Shown piece by piece: positions 46,513 to 55,105 of a stretch of 64,000 nucleotides of DNA. How positions within the stretch are numbered: position 1 is the stretch's first letter; every line of letters begins with the position of its first letter. This DNA comes from Chlorobaculum sp. MV4-Y. GTDB lineage: Bacteria; Bacteroidota; Chlorobiia; Chlorobiales; Chlorobiaceae. Below the pieces are notes generated by a model. It was not told where the DNA came from. It did no database searches and was given only the letters and a program-made list of their open reading frames with translations. The position numbers were made by a program, and so were the translations under genes. Where the stretch lies: the NCBI RefSeq assembly GCF_025244685.1, contig NZ_CP104202.1, forward strand, positions 1 to 64,000. Reading direction: 5' to 3'.

Positions 46513-47915
46513 ACGGCACGATTACCGTCGCAGGCCTCGGCCCTGGCAGCGACTCGATGATGACCCCGCAGGTGCTTGATGCGATCCGGACGGCTGACGC
46601 CGTTGTCGGCTACACCGGCTATCTCAAAAGCATCGGGCATCTGATCCCGGACTCCGTCCAGACCGTGGCGACCGGCATGACCGGCGAGGTGCGGCGGGCC
46701 GAAGAGGCTTTCGCGCTGGCCTCCGAAGGGCGGCAGGTCGTCGTGGTCAGTTCGGGCGACGCGGGCATCTACGGCATGGCGCCGCTCGTTCTCGAACTGC
46801 ACGCGAGCGGCCGCTGGCCCGGCGTCGAGGTCGAGGTGCTTCCGGGTATCAGCGCGTTCCAGGCTGCCGCCGCGCGGCTCGGCGCTCCGGTGAGCCACGA
46901 CTTCTGTGCCATTTCGCTCTCCGACCTGATGACGCCGTGGGAGGTGATCGAAAAGCGAATCGAAGCGGCGGCTTCGGCGGATTTCGTGACCGCAATCTAC
47001 AACCCTCGCAGCCGCGACCGCTACTGGCAGATTTACCGCTTCCGCGAGCTGTTTCTGCGCCACCGCTCACCCTCGACGCCGGTGGGCATCGTCCGCAACG
47101 TCTCGCGCGAGGACGAGTCGGTGGTGCTGACGACGCTCGGCGAGTTCGATCCCGACTCGCTCGACATGTTTACCGTGATGCTGGTGGGCAACTTGACCAC
47201 CTTTATTTCCGGCGAGCGGATGATTACGCCGAGGGGCTACTTCAGCCGTGAGGAGGAGAACTCGATGGCCGTCGGCCAGTCGATCATGAGCGGCAGCTTC
47301 CGCACCATCGCCGGGCTGATGAAGCCGGACGGTCGCCCGAACGACGAGCGCTGGGCGGTCATGCACACGATCCACACCACCGCTGATTTCGAGATGCAGG
47401 AGCTGTTCCACGCCACGCCCGGCGCGATCCGGCGGTGGCACGAAGCGCTGACCGCCGGTGGCGCAACGATTGTCACCGACGTGACGATGGTGCAGTCGGG
47501 CCTGCGCAAGGCGGCGCTGGAGCGCTACGGCGTGACGGTGCGCTGCTACCTGCACGACGAGCGCGTGGCCGGGCTGGCCAGAAGCGCGGGCATCACGCGC
47601 AGCCAGGCAGGGATGCGGCTCGCCGCCGCCGAGCATCCCGATGCCCTTTTCGTGATCGGCAACGCTCCGACGGCGCTGCTGGAGCTGGCCTCGCTCTTGC
47701 ATCGCGGGGGCTTTGCGCCGATGGGGGTGATCGGTGCGCCGGTCGGGTTCGTGAACGTGGTCGAGTCGAAGCACCGGCTCAAAGCGGCGGCGGGCGCGAC
47801 GCCGATTGCCGTCATCGAGGGGCACAAGGGGGGCAGCGCGATTGCCGCTACCATCGTCAATGCCGCCTTCAGCCTCGACGAGGCGGAGGCGATGAATCCG
47901 GGGTGTCATGTCTGA
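46509..47915 (+). CDS. cobJ: Fusion: precorrin-3B C17-methyltransferase (CobJ/CbiH) + precorrin-8X methylmutase (CbiC)
   Basis: 468 residues. About 1-255 is CobJ/CbiH: ITVAGLGPGSDSMMTPQVLDAIRTADAVVGYTGY, VSSGDAGIYGMAPLVLEL, PGISAFQAAAARLGAPVSHDFCAISLSDLMTPW. About 260-468 is CbiC/CobH: VMHTIHTTADFEMQELF, ATIVTDVTMVQSGL, HPDALFVIGNAPTALLELASLL, APVGFVNVVESK and EGHKGGSAIAATIVNA. The first performs ring contraction and C17 methylation, the second the C11-to-C12 methyl shift. Both domains look intact. Overlaps cobI and cbiET. Confidence 0.92.
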   Translation: MNGTITVAGLGPGSDSMMTPQVLDAIRTADAVVGYTGYLKSIGHLIPDSVQTVATGMTGEVRRAEEAFALASEGRQVVVVSSGDAGIYGMAPLVLELHASGRWPGVEVEVLPGISAFQAAAARLGAPVSHDFCAISLSDLMTPWEVIEKRIEAAASADFVTAIYNPRSRDRYWQIYRFRELFLRHRSPSTPVGIVRNVSREDESVVLTTLGEFDPDSLDMFTVMLVGNLTTFISGERMITPRGYFSREEENSMAVGQSIMSGSFRTIAGLMKPDGRPNDERWAVMHTIHTTADFEMQELFHATPGAIRRWHEALTAGGATIVTDVTMVQSGLRKAALERYGVTVRCYLHDERVAGLARSAGITRSQAGMRLAAAEHPDALFVIGNAPTALLELASLLHRGGFAPMGVIGAPVGFVNVVESKHRLKAAAGATPIAVIEGHKGGSAIAATIVNAAFSLDEAEAMNPGCHV

Positions 47916-49110
47916 GTGCTTCACACTCATCGGCCTCAGCGACAGCGAGGAGCCGCATCTCGATCCCGCCGCTATCGAAGCGATTCGCGCGACTCGAATC
48001 TTTGCAGGCGGGGAGCGCCACCGCGAAATCGTGGGCGGCCTGCTGCCGTCCGGTTCCCGCTGGATCACCATTGCGCCGCCGATCGACGAGGCGCTGTCGC
48101 AACTTGCCGGAGCTGACGGGCCAGTGGTGGTTTTCGCTTCGGGCGATCCCTTTTTCTACGGCTTTGGCGCAACCTTGCGGAAGCGCTTTCCGGGCGCGTC
48201 GATGCGGAGCTTTCCGTCGTTCCACTCGCTCCAGATGCTCGCGCAGCGTTGCCTGATTCCGTACCAGTCGATGCGCCACGCCTCGCTCACCGGGCGAGGC
48301 TGGGATGAGCTGGATTGCGCCCTGATCGCAGGCGAGCGGCTCATCGGCGTCTTGACCGACCTCCGCAAAACCCCGCCGGAGGTAGCGCGGCGCTTGCTCG
48401 ATTTCGGCTATTCGGGCTACCGCATGGTGGTCGGCGAATCGCTTGGCGGCAGGAGCGAGCGGGTAACGCGCTGCACGCTCGATGAGGCTGCCGGGATGGA
48501 ATTTGGCCGACTGAACTGCCTCATTCTCGAAGCCACAGAGCCACCGAAGCGCTGGTTCGGCATTTCCGAAAAATTGTTCGACGGCCTGCCGGGACGGCCC
48601 AACATGATTACCAAAATGCCGTTCCGCCTGGCCGCCCTCGCCGCGCTGGAGCTGGGCCGGGCGCGCACCTTCTGGGATGTGGGCTTCTGCACGGGGTCGG
48701 TGGCCATCGAAGCGCGGCTCAGGATTCCGGGCCTGGCGGTGACCGCCTTCGAGAAGCGCTCCGGGTGCGATGCCCTGCTGGAGAAGAACGCCCGTCGTTT
48801 CGGAGCGCTCGGCATCGCGAAGGTGATGGGCGACTTTCTCGAACAGGATCACCGTGCGCTCTGCGGCAGCGACGGCGTGGACGCCGTTTTCATCGGCGGC
48901 CACGGTGACCGGCTCGACGAGGTGTGCGATGTGGTCGCAAGCCATCTCGCGCCCGGAGGCCGGGTGGTCATGAACGCCGTCCGCGAAACGAGCGCCGAAG
49001 CCTTCGCCACCAGCGCCGCCCGCCACGGCATGGAACTCGCCGAGCCGCTGCGCCTCGCCGTCGGCGACCACAATCCGGTGACGGTCATGAAGGCGGTAAA
49101 GCCGGGGTGA
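47908..49110 (+). CDS. cbiET: Bifunctional CbiE/CbiT (C5,15-methyltransferase and C12-decarboxylase)
   Basis: 400 residues equivalent to CobL. The N-terminal half is CbiE (FTLIGLSDSEEPHLDPAAIEAIRATRIFAGGERH; VVVFASGDPFFYGFGATL; SFHSLQMLAQR). The C-terminal half is CbiT: MITKMPFRLAALAALELG, DVGFCTGSVAIEARLRIPG and VFIGGHGDRLDEVCD, with SAM-binding glycines (FCTGSV; family usually GxGTGSV). Overlaps the preceding gene by 8 bp. Confidence 0.93.
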   Translation: MSECFTLIGLSDSEEPHLDPAAIEAIRATRIFAGGERHREIVGGLLPSGSRWITIAPPIDEALSQLAGADGPVVVFASGDPFFYGFGATLRKRFPGASMRSFPSFHSLQMLAQRCLIPYQSMRHASLTGRGWDELDCALIAGERLIGVLTDLRKTPPEVARRLLDFGYSGYRMVVGESLGGRSERVTRCTLDEAAGMEFGRLNCLILEATEPPKRWFGISEKLFDGLPGRPNMITKMPFRLAALAALELGRARTFWDVGFCTGSVAIEARLRIPGLAVTAFEKRSGCDALLEKNARRFGALGIAKVMGDFLEQDHRALCGSDGVDAVFIGGHGDRLDEVCDVVASHLAPGGRVVMNAVRETSAEAFATSAARHGMELAEPLRLAVGDHNPVTVMKAVKPG

Positions 49111-49120
49111 GTGCTTGCCC

Positions 49121-49191
49121 GATCTGTCAGATCAGACCGAGACAGACTGATCTGACAGATCCTGTACGGGCGACCGGCCGGTCGTCCGTAC
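49121..49191. repeat. Two strong palindromes between cbiET and cbiG-cbiF
   Basis: GATCTGTCAGATCAG (49121-49135) pairs perfectly with CTGATCTGACAGATC (49147-49161), then a near-perfect palindrome GTACGGGCGACCGG/CCGGTCGTCCGTAC follows (49164-49191). The second is like intergenic repeats seen in other phototrophs. They may act as a partial terminator or as mRNA-stabilising elements in the long operon. Confidence 0.65.
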
Positions 49192-49219
49192 GAAACTTAT
49201 TCACAACAACGATGTTACC

Positions 49220-51094
49220 ATGCACGAACGAATCGCCATTATCGCCATCACCGACACAGGAATCGCTCTCGGCCACTCACTGAAAAGCCTGCTTGTGGCC
49301 GACGGTTTTGCCGGGTGCGAGCTGTTCTCGTCCCGCGACTCTGCGCTGGCGGAGCCTGTCGAAAGCGTGCCCGAATTTGTCCGGCAGTCGTTCGGCAACT
49401 TCGACGCTTTTGTCTTTATCGGCTCGCTCGGTATCTGCGTGCGTTCGATTGCGCCGGTGTTGCAGGGCAAGCAGTGCGATCCGGCGGTCATCAACTGCGA
49501 CGAGTTGGGGCGCTTCGTCCAGAGCGTGCTGTCGGGTCATGCGGGCGGGGCGAACGCACTGGCCGGGCGGGTAGCGCGGCTGCTCGGCGCGCAACCGGTG
49601 CTGAGCACGTCGAGCGATGTGCAGGGGCTGTGGCCGCTCGATATTCTGGGGCGCGAAGAGGGGTGGAGCGTCGAGTTCGCCTCGCCGGTCGCCGGGGAGA
49701 CGATGACGACGGCGATGTCGGCGTTCGTGAACCACGAGCCGACGACGCTTTTGCTCGATGTTCGCGACGCGCTCACCGACCGGCTCGAACGCACCGCGCC
49801 GCCGTTCGTCACGATTGCCTATCGCTACGAGGAGGTCGATTTCAGCGCCTGCTGTCTCTTGCTCGCTGTCACGCCGCGTCTGATCGATGCGCCAGTGCAG
49901 GCGGTGTTCTATCGTCCAAAGGTGCTCTGCGTTGGGGTGGGTTCGGAGCGAGGCATCGATCCCGCACGGTTCGTCCGCTCGATTACGGCGGAGCTTGCCG
50001 CTGCGGGGTTGTCGCCGCATTCAATCCGCAGTGTGGGGTCGGTCGATTTCAAGCTGGACGAAGAGGCGTTCGTCGCCTTTGCCAAAGCGTGCGGCGTGGC
50101 GCTGACGGGCTTCGCACCGGAACAGCTCGAAAGTGCCGGGCCGGTGCCCAATCCGTCCGATGTCGTCTTTCGCAAAACCGGCCTACACAGCGTCTCCGAG
50201 GCTTCGGCGGCGCTGCTTTCGGGCGAGAACCGGTGGCTGGTGGAGAAGCAGAAGGTCCCGCTGGCGGGCGTTCCTGAGGGAGAGCCACGTCACTACACCT
50301 TTGCCGTCAGCCTGTTGCGCGGGGCCGAACGGCGCGGGCGCATCGCGATTGTCGGGGCGGGGCCGGGCGATCCGGAGCTGGTGACGGTCAGGGGCAGGCG
50401 CTACCTCGAGCAGGCCGACCTGATCCTCTACGCGGGCAGCCTCGTGCCGGAGAAGTTGACCCACTACGCCAAATCGGGGGCGCTGGTGCGAAGCTCGGCC
50501 TCGATGCCGCTCGAAGAGCAGTTCGCGTTGATGGAGCAATTTTACCGGCAGGGCAAATTCGTCGTGCGTCTGCACACCGGCGACCCCTCGATCTACGGGG
50601 CGATTCAGGAGCAGATGACCTTTTTTGATGCTGAAGGATTCGAGTACGAAATCGTGCCGGGCGTGTCGTCGTTCCAGGCAGCGGCAGCGGTGTTGCAGTC
50701 GCAGTTCACCGTGCCGGAGAAGGTGCAGACCATCATCCTGACGCGCGGCAGCGGGCGGACGCCGGTGCCGGGCAAGGAACGCCTCTCGGAGCTGGCCCGA
50801 TCTCGGGCGACCATGTGCATCTACCTGAGCGCGGAGTGGAGCAACGAGGTGCAGGCCGAATTGCTCGCACACTACCCGCCCGAAACACCCGTGGCGGTCT
50901 GCTACCGGCTTACCTGGGACGATCAGCAGGTGTGGCGCGGGCGGCTCGACGGGCTGTCGGCGCTTGTGCAAGAGAGTGGCAAAACCCGTACGCTGCTGCT
51001 GGTGGTCGGCGAGGCGATCGGTGCGCGCGGCGGGCGCTCGAAGCTCTACGATCCATCGTTCACGCACGGATTCCGCGAAGGTCATGGCGCATGA
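49220..51094 (+). CDS. cbiG: Fusion: cobalt-precorrin-5A hydrolase (CbiG) + precorrin-4 C11-methyltransferase (CbiF/CobM)
   Basis: 624 residues. About 1-365 is Cbi[51 protein letters not shown] and the C-terminal CbiG domain [11 protein letters not shown]. About 372-624 is CbiF/Cob[59 protein letters not shown] and [19 protein letters not shown]. The two enzymes act next to each other in the anaerobic pathway (C11 methylation, then opening of the delta-lactone). No defect is visible; 11 bp overlap with cbiJ-cbiD. Confidence 0.92.
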   Translation: MHERIAIIAITDTGIALGHSLKSLLVADGFAGCELFSSRDSALAEPVESVPEFVRQSFGNFDAFVFIGSLGICVRSIAPVLQGKQCDPAVINCDELGRFVQSVLSGHAGGANALAGRVARLLGAQPVLSTSSDVQGLWPLDILGREEGWSVEFASPVAGETMTTAMSAFVNHEPTTLLLDVRDALTDRLERTAPPFVTIAYRYEEVDFSACCLLLAVTPRLIDAPVQAVFYRPKVLCVGVGSERGIDPARFVRSITAELAAAGLSPHSIRSVGSVDFKLDEEAFVAFAKACGVALTGFAPEQLESAGPVPNPSDVVFRKTGLHSVSEASAALLSGENRWLVEKQKVPLAGVPEGEPRHYTFAVSLLRGAERRGRIAIVGAGPGDPELVTVRGRRYLEQADLILYAGSLVPEKLTHYAKSGALVRSSASMPLEEQFALMEQFYRQGKFVVRLHTGDPSIYGAIQEQMTFFDAEGFEYEIVPGVSSFQAAAAVLQSQFTVPEKVQTIILTRGSGRTPVPGKERLSELARSRATMCIYLSAEWSNEVQAELLAHYPPETPVAVCYRLTWDDQQVWRGRLDGLSALVQESGKTRTLLLVVGEAIGARGGRSKLYDPSFTHGFREGHGA

Positions 51095-52937
51095 TGCGGG
51101 CGGCGTAATCCTGCTCTTCGGCGGCACCACCGAGGGGCGGCAGGCGGCGGCCCTGCTCGACCGGCTCGGTCTCTTCTTCATCTACTCGACCAAAACCCGC
51201 GTCGAGCCGTTCGCCTCCTCGCATGGCGAATTCCGCCACGGCGCGCTCGACAAGGCGGCGCTGGAGGAACTCGTCACGTCGCGCGGCGTGCGGATCGTCA
51301 TCGACGCAGCCCACCCCTTTGCATCGCGTTTGCACGCATCGGTGTTCAAGGTTTGCCAGCGCCTCGCCATCCGACTGATCCGCTTCGACCGGGCATTCGT
51401 TCCGTTGCCGGATATCGCTGGCCTCCATCCCGTCGCCGGTTTCCCGGAAGCCATCGCGCTACTCGAACGGCTCGAACCGGCGAAACTGCTCGCGCTCACC
51501 GGCGTGCAGTCCGTCGCCCCGTTGCGTCCGTGGTGGGAGCGGAACGACATGCTTTTGCGCATCCTGCCATCACTGGCGTCGATGGAACTGGCGCGGCACG
51601 AAGGCTTTCCCGAAGCGAAGTTGCTGCCGATGAACCCCGACGGCCCGGACGAGGCGCTCGAAGCGCTGGTGAGGGAGCATGGCGTCGATTGCCTGCTCGC
51701 GAAGGAGAGCGGCGAGTCTGGCTTTTTCTCATCGAAACTCCGGGTTGCCGAAAGGTGCGGGATTCCCGTCATCGTCATCCGCCGTCCCTCCGTCCCGGCG
51801 TTCGATACCGTCGTCTTCTCCGTCGATGAGCTTGAAAAATGCCTGACGGAGCACCCCGCCCTGAAGCCGCTTCGGACGGGCTACACCACCGGAGCCTGCG
51901 CCGCCGCCGCCACGAAAGCCGCCATGATCGCGCTCCTCGACGGCACCGCGCCCGAGTCGGTCACGATCACGCTGCCGTCCGGCAAAGTCGCCAGCTTCGG
52001 GATCGTCTCGTACCGCGTGGAGCAAGGTTCTGCCCGGTGCGGCGTGCGGAAGTTCGCGGGCGACGACCCCGACGTGACGCACGGGCTGTTGATCGTAAGC
52101 GAGGTCGTGCTCGTGCCGGGCGGCGGGCTGGACGAGGTGCGATTTCTGCAAGGCGAGGGGGTGGGCAGGGTGACGCTACCGGGGCTTGAGATTCCGCCCG
52201 GCGAACCGGCGATTAACTTGGTGCCGCGCCGGATGATCCGGGAGTGCGTCGCCGCCGAGCTGCGCCAGCGCGGATTGCGCTCCGCCGTCGCGGTCACGAT
52301 TTCAGCGCCGGGCGGGGAGGTGGTCGCCCACAAAACCATGAACGCCCGGCTCGGCATCACCGGCGGCATCTCGATCCTCGGCACCAGCGGCGAGGTCGTG
52401 CCCTACTCGATGGAGGCTTGGCTCGCCAGCATCCGCCAGTCCATCGCCGTCGCCGCCGCCAACGGCTGCACGACCCTCGTCCTTACCTCCGGCCTGCGGA
52501 GCGAACGTCATCTCCGCACGCTCTACCCAGGCCTGCCGGAACTGGCCAGCATCCACTACGGCAACTTCATCGGGCGCACCCTCGAACTGGTGCGTGAAAA
52601 CGGTGGTTTCAGCCATGTTATCGTCGGCGTTATGCTGGCCAAAGCCACCAAGCTCGCCCAGGGCGAGGCCGACCTCTCGAGCCGCGTCGTATCCCTCGAT
52701 CCCCGATGGCTCGCCACTCTCGCCGCCGACCTCGGCTACAGCCCGGCAATCACGAGCCAGCTCGCCGACCTCCGCCTCGTACGAAACATGACGGAGATTG
52801 TCCCGTTCGGAAGCGACGAACCGCTCTATCCGGCCATCGCCAAAGCCTGCCATCGCGCCTGCCGCCAATGGCTCCCCGACACGCCGCTGACCTTCGTGCT
52901 GTTCGACATGGAAGGACGGGCGGTTGTTTTGGGCTGA
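51084..52937 (+). CDS. cbiD: Fusion: cobalt-precorrin-6A reductase (CbiJ/CobK) + cobalt-precorrin-5B C1-methyltransferase (CbiD)
   Basis: 617 residues. About 1-250 is CbiJ/Cob[27 protein letters not shown] and [17 protein letters not shown], with [12 protein letters not shown] near the end. About 262-617 is Cbi[49 protein letters not shown] and [24 protein letters not shown]. CbiD identifies the oxygen-independent route. Last cargo gene; 32 bp later the left-end sites begin. Confidence 0.92.
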   Translation: MAHDAGGVILLFGGTTEGRQAAALLDRLGLFFIYSTKTRVEPFASSHGEFRHGALDKAALEELVTSRGVRIVIDAAHPFASRLHASVFKVCQRLAIRLIRFDRAFVPLPDIAGLHPVAGFPEAIALLERLEPAKLLALTGVQSVAPLRPWWERNDMLLRILPSLASMELARHEGFPEAKLLPMNPDGPDEALEALVREHGVDCLLAKESGESGFFSSKLRVAERCGIPVIVIRRPSVPAFDTVVFSVDELEKCLTEHPALKPLRTGYTTGACAAAATKAAMIALLDGTAPESVTITLPSGKVASFGIVSYRVEQGSARCGVRKFAGDDPDVTHGLLIVSEVVLVPGGGLDEVRFLQGEGVGRVTLPGLEIPPGEPAINLVPRRMIRECVAAELRQRGLRSAVAVTISAPGGEVVAHKTMNARLGITGGISILGTSGEVVPYSMEAWLASIRQSIAVAAANGCTTLVLTSGLRSERHLRTLYPGLPELASIHYGNFIGRTLELVRENGGFSHVIVGVMLAKATKLAQGEADLSSRVVSLDPRWLATLAADLGYSPAITSQLADLRLVRNMTEIVPFGSDEPLYPAIAKACHRACRQWLPDTPLTFVLFDMEGRAVVLG

Positions 52938-52969
52938 ATTGTTATTCCCTGTCCCAATATTAAGTGAAT

Positions 52970-53117
52970 AGTTACCAACTCTATTTGCGGAGAATTGGTG
53001 GAGTTCTGTTATCAAGCATCAGAAAGTTACCGACTTTATTTATTCCCAAAGATTTCGCCTCCCTGAATTTTCTGCCTTACAGCGGGGCAAAGTTACTGAC
53101 TTTATTTCCATTCCACA
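52970..53117 (-). repeat. Left-end TnsB-type sites (three, spread out)
   Basis: Sites at 52970-52986, 53025-53041 and 53091-53107 (reading AGTTAC-C/T-GACTTTATTT or close), 55 and 66 bp apart; the outermost runs to the terminal CCACA at 53113-53117. Three separated sites over about 150 bp match the Tn7 left end. Confidence 0.82.
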
Positions 53118-53122
53118 GTGGT
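53118..53122 (+). repeat. Target-site duplication, far side (GTGGT)
   Basis: GTGGT directly after the terminal ACA; its partner before the other end is GTGGC. Confidence 0.55.
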
Positions 53123-53124
53123 TT

Positions 53125-53160
53125 CCCTTTTGCCGCGTCAGCCAGGCAAAAGGGGGCCTC
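53125..53160 (+). terminator. Strong terminator just outside the element, probably the original glmS terminator
   Basis: CCCTTTTGCC (53125-53134) pairs perfectly with GGCAAAAGGG (53145-53154) and a T-rich tail follows (TCTTTCTTTT). It is 3 bp outside the element, so before insertion it would have been about 30 bp behind the glmS stop. Confidence 0.75.
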
Positions 53161-53341
53161 TTTCTTTTGATAGACCGTCCAAAGATAAAGAGCAATTCGC
53201 TATGCCTTTCAGTTTTACAGTCTGGCGGCAAGCCTCTGGAGCGCAGCAGGTTATAGCAATAGCCGCTTCCGGGAATTATTTCTTCACCTCTTCCGGTTAT
53301 CTGTCGAACAGTAATCCCCACCCAATTCAAACCGCAGATTC

Positions 53342-54283
53342 ATGGAAGGCCATATCGTTCTCACGGGCGCTACCGGAGTAATCGGCAGCGAAGTCGCGCG
53401 CAGGCTTATCAAATCTGGCCGAAAGGTCGTTGTTTTTGCCCGATCTCCACAATCGGCAGCGGCCAAAGTGCCTGGTGCAGCGGATTATGTGCGCTGGGAC
53501 TCGGATATGGCACCGGATGGATGGAGTTCATCGATTGATGGTGCGTATGCGGTTATTCATCTTGCCGGTCGGCCGCTACTTGAAACTCGCTGGACCGAGG
53601 AGCACAAAGTGGCCTGCTACGACTCCCGCATCAAGGGCACCAGGGCGCTGGTGGCTGCGATGGCGTCAGCTTCGGTCAAACCCAAGGTGTTCGTCTCTTC
53701 TTCGGCTATCGGTTACTATGGTTCGTTCGATCGATGCGAAGAGACCGATCCCCTGACGGAGAAGGCAGCACCGGGCAAGGATTTTCTCGCTAAAATCTGT
53801 TTTGACTGGGAAAAGGAGGCTCATTCGGCGGAAAAGCTTGGCATGAGGGTTGTGCTCCTCAGAACCGGTATCGTGCTTTCCACCAAAGGGGGGATGTTGC
53901 AGAAGATGATAACCCCTTTCAGTTACTTTGTCGGCGGGCCGGTTGGCTCCGGCGATCAGTGCCTGTCATGGATCCATCTCGATGACGAGGTGTCGATCAT
54001 TCTCCAAGCGCTCGATAATGCTGACTGGAGCGGCCCGGTCAATGCGGTTGCCCCCGATGTGGTCAGCATGAAAGCTTTTGCAGATTCGCTTGGCTTGGTG
54101 ATGCATCGCCCATCCCTGTTCCCGGTGCCGAAGCTGGCGGTTCAGATACTTCTGGGAGAGGGTGCCGACTATGCCGTCAAGGGGCAGAAGGTTTCGCCGG
54201 AGTTTCTCAAAGAGCACGACTTTCATTTCGCCTGGCCGTCGCTGCCTGAAGCGCTTGCCGATCTTGTCTCAAGAGGGATTTGA
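53342..54283 (+). CDS. TIGR01777-family NAD-dependent epimerase/dehydratase (YfcH/SulA-like)
   Basis: 313 residues. Extended short-chain dehydrogenase fold: HIVLTGATGVIGSEVARRLIKSGRKVVVFARS with the glycine loop, AVIHLAGRPLLETRWTEEHKV and the catalytic-type SSSAIGYYGS segment. PSLFPVPKLAVQILLGE toward the end is characteristic of the YfcH family. Its cellular substrate is unknown. It begins 182 bp after the terminator outside the Tn7-like element. Confidence 0.85.
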   Translation: MEGHIVLTGATGVIGSEVARRLIKSGRKVVVFARSPQSAAAKVPGAADYVRWDSDMAPDGWSSSIDGAYAVIHLAGRPLLETRWTEEHKVACYDSRIKGTRALVAAMASASVKPKVFVSSSAIGYYGSFDRCEETDPLTEKAAPGKDFLAKICFDWEKEAHSAEKLGMRVVLLRTGIVLSTKGGMLQKMITPFSYFVGGPVGSGDQCLSWIHLDDEVSIILQALDNADWSGPVNAVAPDVVSMKAFADSLGLVMHRPSLFPVPKLAVQILLGEGADYAVKGQKVSPEFLKEHDFHFAWPSLPEALADLVSRGI

Positions 54284-54423
54284 CCGGCAGCGTTCACCGC
54301 TGACCCCCGAAGGGAGCCGCATCGGCATTCAAGGCCGACCCGTGAAATAGAAAAAGCGGGTCAGACCTTTTTTGTATAAGCCTGCCCGCCTGAAAAATCT
54401 TTTGCGTGCAGTTGTTGGTGTGC

Positions 54424-54696
54424 TCAGTATTGCTCTCTTCTGGGGGGGCGCTGCTCGCGAGGTCTTGCCTCGTTCACTTTTATGGTGCGGCCTTTAAAAT
54501 CTTTGTTGTTCATGGCGTCGATAGCTGTGCGAGCTTCGCTTTCGTTCGGCATGTCAACGAACCCGAAGCCTTTGGAGCGGCCAGAAAATTTGTCAATGAT
54601 GATGTTGGCGCTGTGCACCTGCCCGAACTCGGAGAACTTGTCGCGCAGGTCTCCATCGGTAACGCTGTACGGCAGATTGCCAATGTAAATGTTCAT
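54424..54696 (-). CDS. RRM-type RNA-binding protein
   Basis: 90-residue single RRM. RNP2 is IYIGNLPYSV and RNP1 is SKGFGFVDM; the tail is short and arginine-rich (ARPREQRPPRREQY). Such proteins in phototrophs are often cold-induced RNA chaperones; no such control can be read here. The frame is open to 54783, but MNIYIGNLPYS at 54696 is the normal start. Confidence 0.88.
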   Translation of the reverse strand: MNIYIGNLPYSVTDGDLRDKFSEFGQVHSANIIIDKFSGRSKGFGFVDMPNESEARTAIDAMNNKDFKGRTIKVNEARPREQRPPRREQY

Positions 54697-55105
54697 TGTG
54701 GGACGGTAGAAACATGTGCTTCGATAAAAAAGAGACGCCACGAGATAACCAAAGCACCTGTTTTCTCGCAAGCGATCAGCCAACCACTGGCTAAATAACT
54801 TTGTAATTTACCTCAATAAAAATCGTTTTCAAAAAGAAAAACGTTTTCACAGGGTGATTCCATTGTAAAAATTCGCCAAAAACGATTCTTTTTCGCCTTT
54901 CTATCTCGCCGTCTGCTGGTATTGTTGCCCGATGGTTAATCCCCGCACTTTCATTCAGGAAAGCTTCAAATATGTTGTTATAATCGCCGTATTCTGCCTG
55001 TTTGTAAGAAAATGGCTTAAAAATTTGCCCGTGCTTTAATATTTAATTATAATTGCCAGTCTTTCGTAAAATATTTAGGTTTTGAAATTTTTAAACAAAA
55101 AGGTT
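54697..55105. promoter_or_regulatory. Divergent RRM/amt intergenic region
   Basis: 409 bp without a supported gene. The centre (54800-54900) is AT-rich with repeats of CGTTTT/AAAACG type, and 55010-55080 is very AT-rich. It probably holds both promoters; no sigma-54 consensus was found upstream of amt. Confidence 0.45.

Larger units (their letters stand above)
36079..53117. mobile_element. Tn7-like element carrying the corrin-ring/cobalt-uptake gene block
   Basis: 17,039 bp. The two termini are inverted repeats starting TGTGG with 22 of 27 bases identical (36079-36105 against the complement of 53091-53117). Each end holds three copies of a 17-bp site; the best is identical at 36089-36105 and 53025-53041 (AAATAAAGTCGGTAACT on the inward strand). 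Insertion is 23 bp after the glmS stop, as for Tn7. A decayed tnsE lies inside the glmS-side end and points inward, matching Tn7 right-end polarity. tnsA, B, C and D are not in the window, so the element is not self-mobile. Flanks show GTGGC/GTGGT. The cargo runs from the first cobalamin riboswitch to cbiJ-cbiD, all in glmS direction. Confidence 0.88.

Noticed and set aside
36056-53122. CRISPR-associated Tn7 element (CAST)
   Set aside because: No CRISPR array, cas genes or tniQ were found in the element.
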